Source of the DNA: Pseudaminobacter soli (ex Li et al. 2025)
GTDB lineage: Bacteria > Pseudomonadota > Alphaproteobacteria > Rhizobiales > Rhizobiaceae
Direction: 5' to 3'
Assembly (NCBI RefSeq): GCF_003012705.1
Contig: NZ_PXYL01000010.1
Location: forward strand, 1-64,000
Length of the DNA stretch: 64,000 nt
Below, piece by piece: positions 28,469-37,476 of the stretch. The notes under the pieces are model-generated. The model was not told the DNA's origin. It did no database searches and worked only from the letters and a program-made list of their open reading frames with translations. The first letter of the stretch is position 1, and each line of letters begins with the position of its first letter. The translations under genes were made by a program, and so were the position numbers.

Positions 28469-28505
28469 GCTTCGCAACAACTCTGATTAGGTTCTGGACA
28501 GGTTC

Positions 28506-28531
28506 GCTGCGTCGTTTGGCGCAGCTTTTTT
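28506..28531 (+). terminator. Intrinsic terminator after rsmD
   Basis: GCTGCG / CGCAGC stem with an eight-base loop, followed by six T residues, 37 bases past the rsmD stop. Confidence 0.88.
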
Positions 28532-28692
28532 GCGTCCGCAGGTCCACTTTTCTGGGCCTTGGTCCAGTTTTGGCCTCTTTTCATTTGCCAGATGACGCTG
28601 TGTCAACTTTTGGGAATGCTGTGCCGATATCTATATATTGGGGCAAGCAGACTCGGGGACCCCAAAAACAACCAGAAGCCAAGGAGCCATTG

Positions 28693-30180
28693 ATGACTTT
28701 TGACATAGAGCGGGCCGCGCGGCGTCGTCGCGCCTGGTCCGCCTCGCTCGCATTGCTGCTAAGCACAGCAGCAGTGCCCGCACTGGCGGACACCGCGCAA
28801 AACAAACAGGGCGTCGCCGATTTCACGCTCGGCAACGGCATGGAAGTCGTCGTCATTCCCGACCATCGCGCTCCCATTGTGACGCACATGGTCTGGTACA
28901 AAATAGGTAGCGCCGACGAACCGCCCGGCAAGTCCGGCATCGCGCACTTTTTTGAACACCTGATGTTCAAGGGCACCACCAATCACAAGGCAGGCGAATT
29001 CGGCGCCAAGATCGCCGAGATCGGCGGCAGCGAAAACGCCTTCACATCCTATGACTACACCGCCTTCTACCAGACGGTGTCGCCCGATGCGCTCCCGACG
29101 ATGATGGACTACGAGTCCGATCGCATGCGCAACCTGATCCTCACCGACGATGTGATCGGGCCGGAGCGCGAGGTCATTCTCGAAGAGCGGCGTTCGCGGA
29201 TCGAGGGGAGCCCCGAAGCGCTGCTTGGCGAGCAAATCCAGGCCACCCTCTACGAAAACCATCCCTACCGCATCCCGGTCATCGGCTGGATGCACGAGAT
29301 GGAGCAGCTGAACCGCCCGGAGGCGATCGAGTTCTACAATCGCTACTACGCGCCCAACAACGCGGTCCTGGTAGTGTCCGGCGACGTCGAGCCTGAAAAG
29401 GTTCGCGAAATGGCCGAAAAGACCTACGGCAAGGTTGCACGCGGGCCGGATCTGCCGCCGCGCGTTCGCCCCACCGAGCCGAAGAAGCCCAGTATGCGCA
29501 CCGTCACCATGTCGGATGAGCGCGTGACCGTGCCCGGCTATTCCAAGTCCTGGGTGGTTCCCTCGTACCACACCTCCAAGAACGGCGAGGCAGAGGCACT
29601 CGACCTTCTGTCCGAGATCCTTGGCGGTGGTCAGCGCAGCCGGCTTTACCAGCAGCTCATCGTGAAAGATGGGACTGCGAACGATGCCGGCGCCTCCTAC
29701 GACGGTGCTTCGCTCGATGACACCGGCTTCATGGTCTACGGCTCGCCGCGCGACGCCGAAGGGCTGGAAGGCCTGGAAACCGGCATCGATGCCCAGATCG
29801 ACCGCATCGTGAAGGACGGGGTGAGCGACGAGGAACTGCAGAAGGCCAAGAACCGCTATATGCGCAGCATGGAATTCGCTCGCGATAAGCCCTCCGCCAT
29901 GGCCAACCTCTACGGCGCCGCGCTGGCTACGGGCAGCACGGTGAAGGATATGCAGACGTGGCCCGATCGGATCCGCGCCGTCACTGCCGCCCAGGTGCAG
30001 GCAGTCGCAGCCAAGTATCTGAACCCCGACCTCGCGGTCGTCGGCTATCTGCTGCCGAAGAAGGGCAGCGGCGAACCGGATACGGCCGAAGCGCCTTCCG
30101 AGGGCCCAGTGCCGGCCAGAGCAGAGCCCGGTAGCGAGTCTCCGGCCCACGTGCCGGCGACCGGCGGCCCCGTCAACTGA
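28693..30180 (+). CDS. M16 family zinc peptidase, catalytic subunit, exported
   Basis: The 495-residue protein starts with a signal peptide ([17 protein letters not shown], cleavage near residue 34). It carries the inverted zinc motif HxxEH as HFFEH (His85, Glu88, His89), with the distal Glu ligand region [10 protein letters not shown] about 75 residues later. M16B peptidases degrade or process short peptides inside a closed clamshell formed by two domains or subunits. AAGGAG lies six bases before the ATG at 28693. It is 14 bases ahead of a partner that lacks the zinc motif, and the two probably form a periplasmic heterodimer. The C-terminal ~40 residues are Pro/Ala/Glu-rich and disordered. 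Confidence 0.92.
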   Translation: MTFDIERAARRRRAWSASLALLLSTAAVPALADTAQNKQGVADFTLGNGMEVVVIPDHRAPIVTHMVWYKIGSADEPPGKSGIAHFFEHLMFKGTTNHKAGEFGAKIAEIGGSENAFTSYDYTAFYQTVSPDALPTMMDYESDRMRNLILTDDVIGPEREVILEERRSRIEGSPEALLGEQIQATLYENHPYRIPVIGWMHEMEQLNRPEAIEFYNRYYAPNNAVLVVSGDVEPEKVREMAEKTYGKVARGPDLPPRVRPTEPKKPSMRTVTMSDERVTVPGYSKSWVVPSYHTSKNGEAEALDLLSEILGGGQRSRLYQQLIVKDGTANDAGASYDGASLDDTGFMVYGSPRDAEGLEGLETGIDAQIDRIVKDGVSDEELQKAKNRYMRSMEFARDKPSAMANLYGAALATGSTVKDMQTWPDRIRAVTAAQVQAVAAKYLNPDLAVVGYLLPKKGSGEPDTAEAPSEGPVPARAEPGSESPAHVPATGGPVN

Positions 30181-30194
30181 ATCGGAAAAGTCCA

Positions 30195-31553
30195 ATGACA
30201 ATGAATTTCAACTTGCGCGCCCGGACGGCGGCGACCGTCACGGCTGTGGCGACCTCGCTGCTGCTGTTCGCGCTCCCGGCGCGAGCCGAAATGAAGATCC
30301 AAGAGGTGAAGTCGTCGAGCGGCGTCACCGCATGGCTGGTCGAGGACTACTCGGCGCCTATCATCTCCATCCGCTTCTCGTTCGAGGGCGGCACCACCCA
30401 GGACCCGGACGGCAAGGACGGTCTCACCAACCTGATGACCGGCCTGTTCGACGAGGGCGCCGGAAAGCTCGACAGCGAGGCTTTCCAGTCGCGCCTCGAC
30501 GATGTGGGCGCCGAGATGCAGTTCAGCGCCGGCCGCGACTCGCTCTCCGGTTCGATGCGCACGCTTGCGGACCAGAAGGCAGATGCGTTCGAGCTGCTGC
30601 GCATGGCGATCAACGAGCCGCGTTTCGACCAGGAGCCGCTTGAGCGCATTCGCGCTCAGATGGTTTCGGGCATCCTTGCCGCCGCGCACGATCCGGAAGC
30701 GGCTGCCCAGGTGAAGTGGGTGGATGCGCTCTATGGCAATCACCCCTATGCCCGGCACAGCGAGGGCACCGAGGAGTCGCTTGCAACGATCAAGGGCGAC
30801 GATCTGCGTGCCCTGCACAAGGCGATCTTCGCCCGTGAGAAGCTGAAGGTGGCGGTCGTCGGTGCGATCGACCCCGCGACCCTGAAGGCCGATCTCGACA
30901 AGCTGTTCGGCAGCCTGCCGGAGAAGCCGACGCTGAAGCAGGTTCCGGACGTGCAGGCCAAGCTCGGCCAGGAGCTTCGCGTCGACTATCCGTTGCCGCA
31001 GACGAGCATCACCTTCGCCTATCCCGGTGTTTCGCGTGAGGACCCGCACTTCTTCGGCGCAGTGCTGATGAACCATATCCTCGGCGGCGGCACCTTCAGT
31101 TCGCGCCTGTTCGACGAGGTGCGTGAAAAGCGTGGTCTGACCTACGGCATCTCGTCGTCGCTGATGAACCAGGCCCATTCCAGCGGGCTGGTGATCAGCA
31201 CCTCGACGCGCGTCGACAAGGCTGGCGAGACGCTTGACGTCATCCACGACGTGGTCGACAAGATGGCCAAGAACGGTCCTGACGAGGCAGAACTGGCTGC
31301 AGCGAAGAAGTATCTGGTCGGCTCCTATGCGATCAACAACCTCGACTCGTCGACCGCGATCGCAAGCACGCTCGTGGATCTGCAGGTCCAGAACCTGGGC
31401 ATCGACTACATGCAGCGCCGCGCCGATCTGATCAACGCGGTGACCGTGGACGACGTCAAGGCTGCTGCGCGCAAGCTCCTGAGCGTCAAGCCGTCGGTTC
31501 TCATCGTCGGTGCGCCGACGGCCACCGCGGCCAGCGTGAGGACAAACGGTTGA
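30195..31553 (+). CDS. M16 family peptidase-like partner subunit, non-zinc
   Basis: The 452-residue protein has a signal peptide (LLLFALPARAEM) and the M16 fold, but the position of HxxEH reads NLMTGLFDEGAG, so zinc cannot be bound. It keeps the C-domain R/Y substrate-clamp motif SSRLFDEVREKRGLTYGI. In known bacterial M16B pairs and in mitochondrial processing peptidase, such an inactive subunit holds the substrate for the active one. It follows the catalytic subunit by 14 bases and ends inside the patatin start (TTGA overlap). The start is ATG at 30195, with ATG at 30201 also possible. Confidence 0.92.
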   Translation: MTMNFNLRARTAATVTAVATSLLLFALPARAEMKIQEVKSSSGVTAWLVEDYSAPIISIRFSFEGGTTQDPDGKDGLTNLMTGLFDEGAGKLDSEAFQSRLDDVGAEMQFSAGRDSLSGSMRTLADQKADAFELLRMAINEPRFDQEPLERIRAQMVSGILAAAHDPEAAAQVKWVDALYGNHPYARHSEGTEESLATIKGDDLRALHKAIFAREKLKVAVVGAIDPATLKADLDKLFGSLPEKPTLKQVPDVQAKLGQELRVDYPLPQTSITFAYPGVSREDPHFFGAVLMNHILGGGTFSSRLFDEVREKRGLTYGISSSLMNQAHSSGLVISTSTRVDKAGETLDVIHDVVDKMAKNGPDEAELAAAKKYLVGSYAINNLDSSTAIASTLVDLQVQNLGIDYMQRRADLINAVTVDDVKAAARKLLSVKPSVLIVGAPTATAASVRTNG

Positions 31554-32395
31554 GCCCGACCTTCGCCGTCGCCTTTGGCGGCGGAGGCGCCCGCGGCCTG
31601 GCGCACATTCATGTCATCGAGGCTCTGGACGAGCTCGGCATTCGGCCTGTGTCGATTGCTGGCTCGTCCATCGGCGCGATCATGGGGGCGGGGATGGCTT
31701 CCGGCATGACCGGCAAGGATATCCACGACTATGCGCGCTCCATTCTCGGGCGGCGATCCGAAGTCGCTGCCCGCGTCTGGCAGGCGCGGCCCGGGACGTT
31801 CTCGGAGATGATCGAGGTCGGCTTCCGGGTCAGCCAGTTCAGCATCGAGCGCATATTGAGGGCTTTCCTGCCGCCGCAAATACCGGCCACGTTCGAGGAA
31901 CTGAAGATTCCGCTGCGCGTGGCCGCGACCGATTTTTACGGCCACAAGCTGGCCGTCCTCCGCGAGGGCGACCTGAACTCGGCGCTGGCCGCCTCGGCGG
32001 CCATCCCAGCCGTGTTCAGCCCCGTCAAGCGCGATGGCCGGCTGCTCATCGACGGCGGCATCTACAATCCCGTGCCGTTCGACCTGGTCGACGGAGACGC
32101 CGATATCGTGATTGCCATCGATGTGGTCGGCGCGCCGACCAATGGCAGGCGCAAGAAGCCCAACTCCATCGACCTGATGTTCGGTGCCACCCAGCTGATG
32201 ATGCAGTCCATCACCGCCTGCAAGCTGCAGCACACCCGGCCCGACATCCTGCTGCGTCCGCCGGTTTCCCGTTTCCGGATGCTCGATTTTCTGAAGGTCG
32301 ATGCGGTAATGGGCGAGACCGTCGCCATCAAGGATCAGTTGAAGCGTTCGGTCGACGCCGCATTGAAGGCACGCGAAGAGCAAGTTTGCGCGTGA
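31550..32395 (+). CDS. Patatin-like phospholipase
   Basis: The 281-residue lipase-like hydrolase has the oxyanion loop GGGGARG (residues 10–16), the nucleophile elbow GSSIG with Ser40, and the catalytic DGG at residues 168–170 (LIDGGIYNP). All parts of the Ser–Asp dyad are intact, so it should be an active acyl hydrolase. No signal peptide is seen, so it would act in the cytosol or on the inner membrane. It starts with TTG, which shares bases with the stop of the M16 partner. This coupling is notable because the M16 proteins are exported and this one is not. Confidence 0.9.
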   Translation: MSPTFAVAFGGGGARGLAHIHVIEALDELGIRPVSIAGSSIGAIMGAGMASGMTGKDIHDYARSILGRRSEVAARVWQARPGTFSEMIEVGFRVSQFSIERILRAFLPPQIPATFEELKIPLRVAATDFYGHKLAVLREGDLNSALAASAAIPAVFSPVKRDGRLLIDGGIYNPVPFDLVDGDADIVIAIDVVGAPTNGRRKKPNSIDLMFGATQLMMQSITACKLQHTRPDILLRPPVSRFRMLDFLKVDAVMGETVAIKDQLKRSVDAALKAREEQVCA

Positions 32396-32415
32396 GCCAG
32401 GCGCTCGCGCGTCAC

Positions 32416-32808
32416 CTACCCCTCATAGCGGCCCGCGGCGTCACGATCGCGCTCGTATCGCCTGGTTAGCGGAAACGGCGGCAACCAGGACTCACGACGG
32501 ATGGTCCAGAGTTCGTAGCTTGGCCTCAGTTGGTCAGGAGCATCCAGGGATCCCAGGTTCACTTCGATTTCGTCTGCGGTACTTGAGAAAACGGGCGAGC
32601 CGCAGCGGGGACAGAAGAACCGCCCGGCGTAGTCGCGTGTCTCGCCAGTGATCTTCACTGCATCCTGAGGGAATATCGCGGAAGCGTGAAAAAGCGCCCC
32701 ATGATGCTTGCGGCAGTCGAGACAGTGACAGAGGCCGACCCGGTATGGGCGTCCCGAAGCCACAAGTCGCACGTTGCCGCACAGGCAGCCGCCGGTGAAC
32801 TGGTCCAT
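32416..32808 (-). CDS. GFA family (DUF636/CENP-V-like) zinc protein
   Basis: The 130-residue protein has the GFA zinc-binding cysteines: GGCLCG at the N-terminus, LCHCLDCRKHHGALFH, and FFCPRCGSPVF. This is the fold of glutathione-dependent formaldehyde-activating enzyme (Gfa). Most small family members have no proven reaction, so a glutathione-adduct role is only inferred. GGAGGAGG lies six bases upstream of the ATG. It is the last gene of the VOC–MATE–GFA unit, 108 bases after MATE, and is convergent with the patatin gene. Confidence 0.88.
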   Translation of the reverse strand: MDQFTGGCLCGNVRLVASGRPYRVGLCHCLDCRKHHGALFHASAIFPQDAVKITGETRDYAGRFFCPRCGSPVFSSTADEIEVNLGSLDAPDQLRPSYELWTIRRESWLPPFPLTRRYERDRDAAGRYEG

Positions 32809-32869
32809 GTTGCGCCTCCTCCATACTCAAGCGGTCGGAATCGCTACAACGAACAGCACTGTCGATGCA

Positions 32870-32892
32870 ATTTCCCGCTACAGGCGGGAAAT
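32870..32892 (-). terminator. Hairpin between the MATE and GFA genes
   Basis: Perfect nine-base stem ATTTCCCGC / GCGGGAAAT with a five-base loop, 25 bases after the MATE stop. No T-run follows, so it may attenuate or stabilise the message rather than fully terminate it. Confidence 0.5.
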
Positions 32893-32916
32893 GTCGCTCT
32901 TCAGTAGAAGAAAAAA

Positions 32917-34347
32917 CTAGGGCAGCGTTGCCGCCTTTCCTGTCGAGAAGGGCGACTGGGCCGAAGGCGGCGGTGCGGGCACTGGCTCGGCATCGGCCTC
33001 GGCTGCTTCGCTCGCCAGCACGCGCACGACGCGGAAGCAGACCAGCACCGACACCACGCCGAATACCACCGCACCCAAACCCCAGCCGGCGAGGACGCCC
33101 TTGGCGCCGTAGAAATGGGCGCCGGCCCAGACGAATGGAATGACGCCCAGCGTCGAACGACCCCAGTTGAAGACCGTGGAATAGGTCGGGTAGCCGAGAT
33201 TGTTGAAGGCCGCACTCGACACGAAGATCGCGCCATTGAACAGGAAGCTGCCGGCCGCAAATACGCAGAAGAACACGATAAGTTCGCGCGACAGACCTTG
33301 TGCGCGGAAAATGTCGGCGATCGGGTGGGCGAAGATCGCCAACAACGCCCATACCGCAAGCACATAGACCACGGTGAGGACAAGGCTGTCGCGCATGATC
33401 GTCAGCAGACGCTCATATTTGCGCGCGCCGAAATTCTGCCCGAGGATCGGGCCGACCGCACCCGACAGCGCGAAGATGACACCAAAGGCAACCGGCACGA
33501 TGCGGCCGATGATGGCCCAGCCGGCCACCGCCTGGTCGCCGAAGGCGGCGATTTCAGCCGTGACATAGGCGTTGCCGACCGGCGTTGCGACCTGCGTCAG
33601 CACTGCCGGCAGGCCGATTGCGAAGAAGGGGCGGACCGCCTGTTTAAGCCGCTGCCGGTCCGGCATGTGGATCAGGCGGTGGACGACATTCGCGCCGTAG
33701 ATGCCTATGGCCAGCATGACGAACCGCGACAGCACGGTGGAGATCGCCGCGCCTTCGAGCCCGAGACCAAAGCCGAAGATGAACAGCGGATCGAAGACGG
33801 CCGCAGCCAGGCCGCTGGCGAGGGTCACATACATGGCCCGCTTGGCGTCGCCCGTTCCACGCAATATGCCCGTGGTGCACATGCCGAGCGCCATTATCGG
33901 TGTCGAGAACAGGACGATCTGCAGAAAGCGGGTGGACAGTTCCAGCGTCTTGCCGGTGGCGCCGAGCATCACGTTGAGGTCACGCAGGAACGGCCACACC
34001 GCCAGGCTGATCAGCAAGGTGCTGACGCCCATGAAGACCATCGCGGCGCCGCCCATCTGGGCTGCCTCCTCGCGGCTGCCCCTGCCGAGCGCCCGCGAAA
34101 CCAGGGCGCCGCAGGCGATGGTGAAGCCGATGGCGATGGACAGCGTGAAGAACAGCAGCGTCGAGGCGAAGCCGACCGCTGCAGTCAGCTCCTCGATGCC
34201 GAGCAGTGAGATGTAGAACAGGTTGAGCCCATCGACGATGAAGATCGAGATGAGGCCGATTGAGCCGGTCGCCGTCATCACCAGAACATGCCGCATGGTC
34301 GAGCCGGTGACGAATTTCGCCATATGGCCGGGATGTTTCTGGCTCAT
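32917..34347 (-). CDS. MATE family efflux transporter
   Basis: The 476-residue inner-membrane protein shows 12 hydrophobic helices in two related halves, as expected for MATE (NorM/DinF-like) sodium- or proton-coupled exporters. Typical segments are SIAIGFTIACGALVSRALG in the first half and GAVGPILGQNFGARKYERL in the second, the latter close to the family's G-Q-N-x-GA pattern. The C-terminal ~30 residues are Pro/Ala-rich. It lies 34 bases after the VOC gene, which suggests a joint role in handling a toxic compound. The substrate is unknown. Confidence 0.92.
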   Translation of the reverse strand: MSQKHPGHMAKFVTGSTMRHVLVMTATGSIGLISIFIVDGLNLFYISLLGIEELTAAVGFASTLLFFTLSIAIGFTIACGALVSRALGRGSREEAAQMGGAAMVFMGVSTLLISLAVWPFLRDLNVMLGATGKTLELSTRFLQIVLFSTPIMALGMCTTGILRGTGDAKRAMYVTLASGLAAAVFDPLFIFGFGLGLEGAAISTVLSRFVMLAIGIYGANVVHRLIHMPDRQRLKQAVRPFFAIGLPAVLTQVATPVGNAYVTAEIAAFGDQAVAGWAIIGRIVPVAFGVIFALSGAVGPILGQNFGARKYERLLTIMRDSLVLTVVYVLAVWALLAIFAHPIADIFRAQGLSRELIVFFCVFAAGSFLFNGAIFVSSAAFNNLGYPTYSTVFNWGRSTLGVIPFVWAGAHFYGAKGVLAGWGLGAVVFGVVSVLVCFRVVRVLASEAAEADAEPVPAPPPSAQSPFSTGKAATLP

Positions 34348-34381
34348 GGACTGTCTTTCAGAAATGTAAGGCTAGGAGGAT

Positions 34382-34798
34382 TTAGTGCGCGAACACCTGT
34401 TCGAGCGACCTGAACCCCTTGAATTCGAGCGCGTTGCCGGATGGGTCGCGGATGAACAGGGTCGCCTGTTCGCCGGGCTCGCCGACAAAGCGGATCATCG
34501 GCCGCTCCAGCCAGTCGACGTCGTCGCGTGCTTCAAGCCGGTCGGCCAGGGCCTGCCAGTCGTCCATCAGAAGCACGACGCCGAAATGCGGGATCGGCAC
34601 CAGCTTGCCGCCCACCTGGCCGTCATTGGCGGCCGCGGCGGCGTCGGGCCTCAGATGCGCCGACATCTGGTGGCCGAATAGGTCGAAATCCACCCAGGTT
34701 TCGGACGAGCGCCCGATCGCGCAGCCGAGCACGTCGCGGTAGAAAGCACGGGTCTTTTCCAGGTCGCGAACGGGAAAGGCGAGATGAAAAGGTGTCAT
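34382..34798 (-). CDS. VOC family protein (glyoxalase/dioxygenase-like)
   Basis: The 138-residue protein opens with FHLAFPVRDLEKTRAFYRD and ends in a beta-alpha module with RDPSGNALEFKGF, the two ends of a vicinal-oxygen-chelate domain. Metal-ligand candidates are the N-terminal His (FHLAF), His in PHFGVV and the Glu in LEFKGF. This H-H-E triad is the same type as in dioxygenases and glyoxalases, but the reaction is open. Start at 34798 has AGGAG upstream. It is the first gene of the VOC–MATE–GFA unit and is divergent from pmbA. Confidence 0.85.
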   Translation of the reverse strand: MTPFHLAFPVRDLEKTRAFYRDVLGCAIGRSSETWVDFDLFGHQMSAHLRPDAAAAANDGQVGGKLVPIPHFGVVLLMDDWQALADRLEARDDVDWLERPMIRFVGEPGEQATLFIRDPSGNALEFKGFRSLEQVFAH

Positions 34799-34994
34799 GT
34801 CGTCGGCTCTCCTTGGGGTGGCTGGACTGATGATCGCGCATCCTGGCGCGATTGTGGCCACGATTTTGCGCCACGATGCTATGATGAGTCTTTCCGCCTA
34901 ACCCATTGCACAAGCGGGGTCGGAACAATAGATGGTTCAGGTGGCGGCCGTGCCGAACGGAGCGAACCACGCAACCATTCCTGGGAAAATCCGC

Positions 34995-36350
34995 ATGAAT
35001 GACACTTCCGAAGCCGCAAGAGATGCCGCCAAGCTGACCGACCGCGTTGCCGCGCTCGTCGAGGCGGCGAAGAAGGCAGGCGCCGACGCCGCCGACGCCG
35101 TGGCCGTGCGCGGCCGTTCGACCAGCGTTTCGGTGCGGCTCGGCAAGGTGGAAGGCACCGAGTCTTCCGAAAGCGAGGACGTGTCGCTGCGTGTCTTCGT
35201 CGGCCAGCGGGTCGCCAGCGTTTCGGCGACGGCCGCGTCCGACCCGGCAGCTCTTGCCGAACGTGCTGTCGCCATGGCGAAGGTTTCGCCGGAGGACCCC
35301 TATCAGGGGCTGGCGGATGCTGCGCTTTTGGCAAAAACCATCCGCGACCTCGACCTGATGGACGATACGGTCGTCTCGGCCGAGCGGCTGAAGGCGGATG
35401 CGCTGGCAGCCGAAGAGGTTGCGCTCGCGGTCGCCGGCGTTACCAATTCCGGCGGCAGTGGTGCCAGCGCGGGCATGGGCGGGCTGGTGCTCGCCACCTC
35501 GCACGGCTTTGTCGGCCAGTATGCCGGAACGCGTTTTTCGATCTCGACCAGCGTGATTGCCGGCGAGGGCACCGGCATGGAGCGCGACTACGACTTTTCC
35601 TCGCGCCTGCATTTCGCCGATCTGGATTCGCCTGAATCCATTGGCCGCAATGCCGGCGAGCGGGCCGTGCGCCGGCTCAATCCGCGCAAGGCCAAGACCG
35701 GGCCGGTCAATGTGGTGTTCGATCCACGCGTCGCGCGCGGCATCGCAGGTCATCTGGCCGGCGCCATCAACGGCGCTTCGGTCGCGCGCAAGACCAGCTT
35801 CCTGCGCGACATGATGGGCAGGCAGGTGGCGGCCGCCGGCATCACCGTCATCGACGAACCGCTGCGCGTGCGCGGGCCTGCATCGCGCCCCTTCGACGGC
35901 GAAGGCATCGAGGGCGAGAAGCTCATCATGGTCGACAAGGGCATGCTGAACCACTGGTTCCTGTCGGTTTCGGCGGCCAAGGAACTCGGCTTGAAAACCA
36001 ACGGCCGCGGCGTTCGCAGCGGCTCCTCGGTGACGCCGAGCTCGACCAACCTTTCGATCGAACCGGGCGATCTCGCGCCGGAAGACCTGATCCGCTCGCT
36101 CAAGACCGGCTTCTATGTCACGGAAGTCTTCGGCCAGGGCGTCAATATGGTGACCGGCGAATACAGCCGCGGCGCTTCGGGTTTCTGGATCGAGAATGGC
36201 GAGCTTGCCTATCCGGTGTCGGAGGTGACGATCGCCTCCAACCTCAAGGACATGTTCCTCAACATGACGCCTGCCAACGACCTCGACCGCAATTTTGGCA
36301 CGGCCGCCCCTACCTTGCTTATCGAAGGGATGACGCTTGCCGGCAGCTGA
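34995..36350 (+). CDS. pmbA: TldD/PmbA family protein (TldE/PmbA-type subunit)
   Basis: The 451-residue protein has the length of E. coli PmbA (TldE). That protein pairs with TldD as a metalloprotease that matures microcin B17 and degrades CcdA. PmbA-type subunits lack the zinc HExxxH, and none is visible here. Characteristic parts are GRSTSVSVRLGKVEGTES near residue 40 and FDPRVARGIAGHLAGAINGA mid-protein. ATG at 34995 gives the normal length; the open frame starts 21 codons earlier without similarity. It is followed 10 bases later by the CysQ-type gene and is the first gene of the lipid A block. A tldD partner is not in the window. Confidence 0.88.
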   Translation: MNDTSEAARDAAKLTDRVAALVEAAKKAGADAADAVAVRGRSTSVSVRLGKVEGTESSESEDVSLRVFVGQRVASVSATAASDPAALAERAVAMAKVSPEDPYQGLADAALLAKTIRDLDLMDDTVVSAERLKADALAAEEVALAVAGVTNSGGSGASAGMGGLVLATSHGFVGQYAGTRFSISTSVIAGEGTGMERDYDFSSRLHFADLDSPESIGRNAGERAVRRLNPRKAKTGPVNVVFDPRVARGIAGHLAGAINGASVARKTSFLRDMMGRQVAAAGITVIDEPLRVRGPASRPFDGEGIEGEKLIMVDKGMLNHWFLSVSAAKELGLKTNGRGVRSGSSVTPSSTNLSIEPGDLAPEDLIRSLKTGFYVTEVFGQGVNMVTGEYSRGASGFWIENGELAYPVSEVTIASNLKDMFLNMTPANDLDRNFGTAAPTLLIEGMTLAGS

Positions 36351-36360
36351 GACATCCGGC

Positions 36361-37143
36361 ATGGCGGACCACGCAGAGGATCTGGCGCTGTTGCTTGACG
36401 CCGCGCGCAAGGCGGGCGCTATCGCCATGCGCTATTTCAGGCAGAACCCTGAAGTCTGGATGAAGAGCGGCCAGTCGCCGGTCAGCGAGGCCGACTATGC
36501 GGTCGACACATTTTTGCGCGAGACGCTGACGGCGGCGCGGCCCTGCTATGGCTGGCTGTCGGAGGAAACCGCCGACAGCGCGGCCCGGCTCTCGGCGCGC
36601 CGCACCTTCGTGGTCGACCCCATCGACGGCACGCGCGGCTTCCTCGACGGCTCCGACAGCTGGTGCGTGAGCCTTGCGGTGGTGGAAGACGGCCGCTCCA
36701 TAGCCGGAGTCCTCGATTGCCCCGCGCGGGGCGAGGTCTTCGAGGCGACGCCCGGCCAGGGCGCTCGCAAGAACGGCATCGCAATTGGCGTTCGCAGGCC
36801 CGGAGTGGAACTCGACATGGGCGGGCCGAAGCCTTTCTTCGACGCTCTGCCGGAGGAATGGCGCGAGCGCATCCGGCGCGTGCCGCACATTCCCTCGCTG
36901 GCCTATCGCCTGGCGCTGATCGCCGAGGGCAGGCTGGATGCGACTTTCGTCAAGCCCAATGCCCATGACTGGGACATCGCCGCCGCCGATCTGATCCTGC
37001 GGGAAGCCGGCGGCCTCATTGTCGACGCAAACGGCACGCCTCCTTCCTATGGCGGTGCCGTCACGGCACATGGAGCGCTTGTGGCAGGCAGCGGTGACCT
37101 CCTTGCCGCCATCACCGGGGTGATTGCCGCCGCGGAACGCTGA
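36361..37143 (+). CDS. Inositol monophosphatase-superfamily enzyme, CysQ-like
   Basis: The 260-residue phosphatase carries the metal-binding motifs of the superfamily: SEADYAVD and SEETADS at the first sites, DPIDGTRGF as the signature, and HDWDIAAADLILREAGG at the C-terminal site. This fits 3'(2'),5'-bisphosphate nucleotidase (CysQ), which recycles PAP, but inositol-phosphatase-like specificity cannot be excluded. I chose ATG at 36361; a TTG at 36337 would add eight residues and overlap pmbA. It is followed by a short gap of 78 bases and DUF4170. Confidence 0.88.
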   Translation: MADHAEDLALLLDAARKAGAIAMRYFRQNPEVWMKSGQSPVSEADYAVDTFLRETLTAARPCYGWLSEETADSAARLSARRTFVVDPIDGTRGFLDGSDSWCVSLAVVEDGRSIAGVLDCPARGEVFEATPGQGARKNGIAIGVRRPGVELDMGGPKPFFDALPEEWRERIRRVPHIPSLAYRLALIAEGRLDATFVKPNAHDWDIAAADLILREAGGLIVDANGTPPSYGGAVTAHGALVAGSGDLLAAITGVIAAAER

Positions 37144-37221
37144 AAGCTGCGGAAAAGGTTTCAAAACGAGCGTTTTTGCTCTAGGTAGTGGCAACTTTGC
37201 CAACACGATTCAGGAATTCCC

Positions 37222-37476
37222 ATGACCGAGGAAGACGGAAAAAAACAGCTGTTGCACCTGGTGTTCGGCGGCGAGCTGAAGTCGCTCGGCTCGACCGAAT
37301 TCCGCGACCTCGATGCGCTCGACATCGTCGGCATCTTCCCTGACTACAAGTCGGCCGAAGCCGCCTGGAAGTCGAAGGCTCAGGAAAGCGTCGACAACGC
37401 GCATATGCGATATTTCGTGGTCCATCTGCACCGGTTGCTCGATCCGGAGACCAATAAGGCGTCCGGTCAGAACTGA
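37222..37476 (+). CDS. DUF4170 family small protein
   Basis: The 84-residue protein is soluble and has no motif of known function. Its opening (MTEEDGKKQLLHLVFGGELK) and the middle YKSAEAAWKSKAQESVDNAH match DUF4170, which in rhizobia lies beside the Kdo/lipid A genes. AGGAA precedes the ATG. Its TGA overlaps the next gene's ATG (TGATG), so it is translationally coupled to the acyltransferase. The linkage suggests an accessory role in lipid A assembly, which remains inference. Confidence 0.85.
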   Translation: MTEEDGKKQLLHLVFGGELKSLGSTEFRDLDALDIVGIFPDYKSAEAAWKSKAQESVDNAHMRYFVVHLHRLLDPETNKASGQN

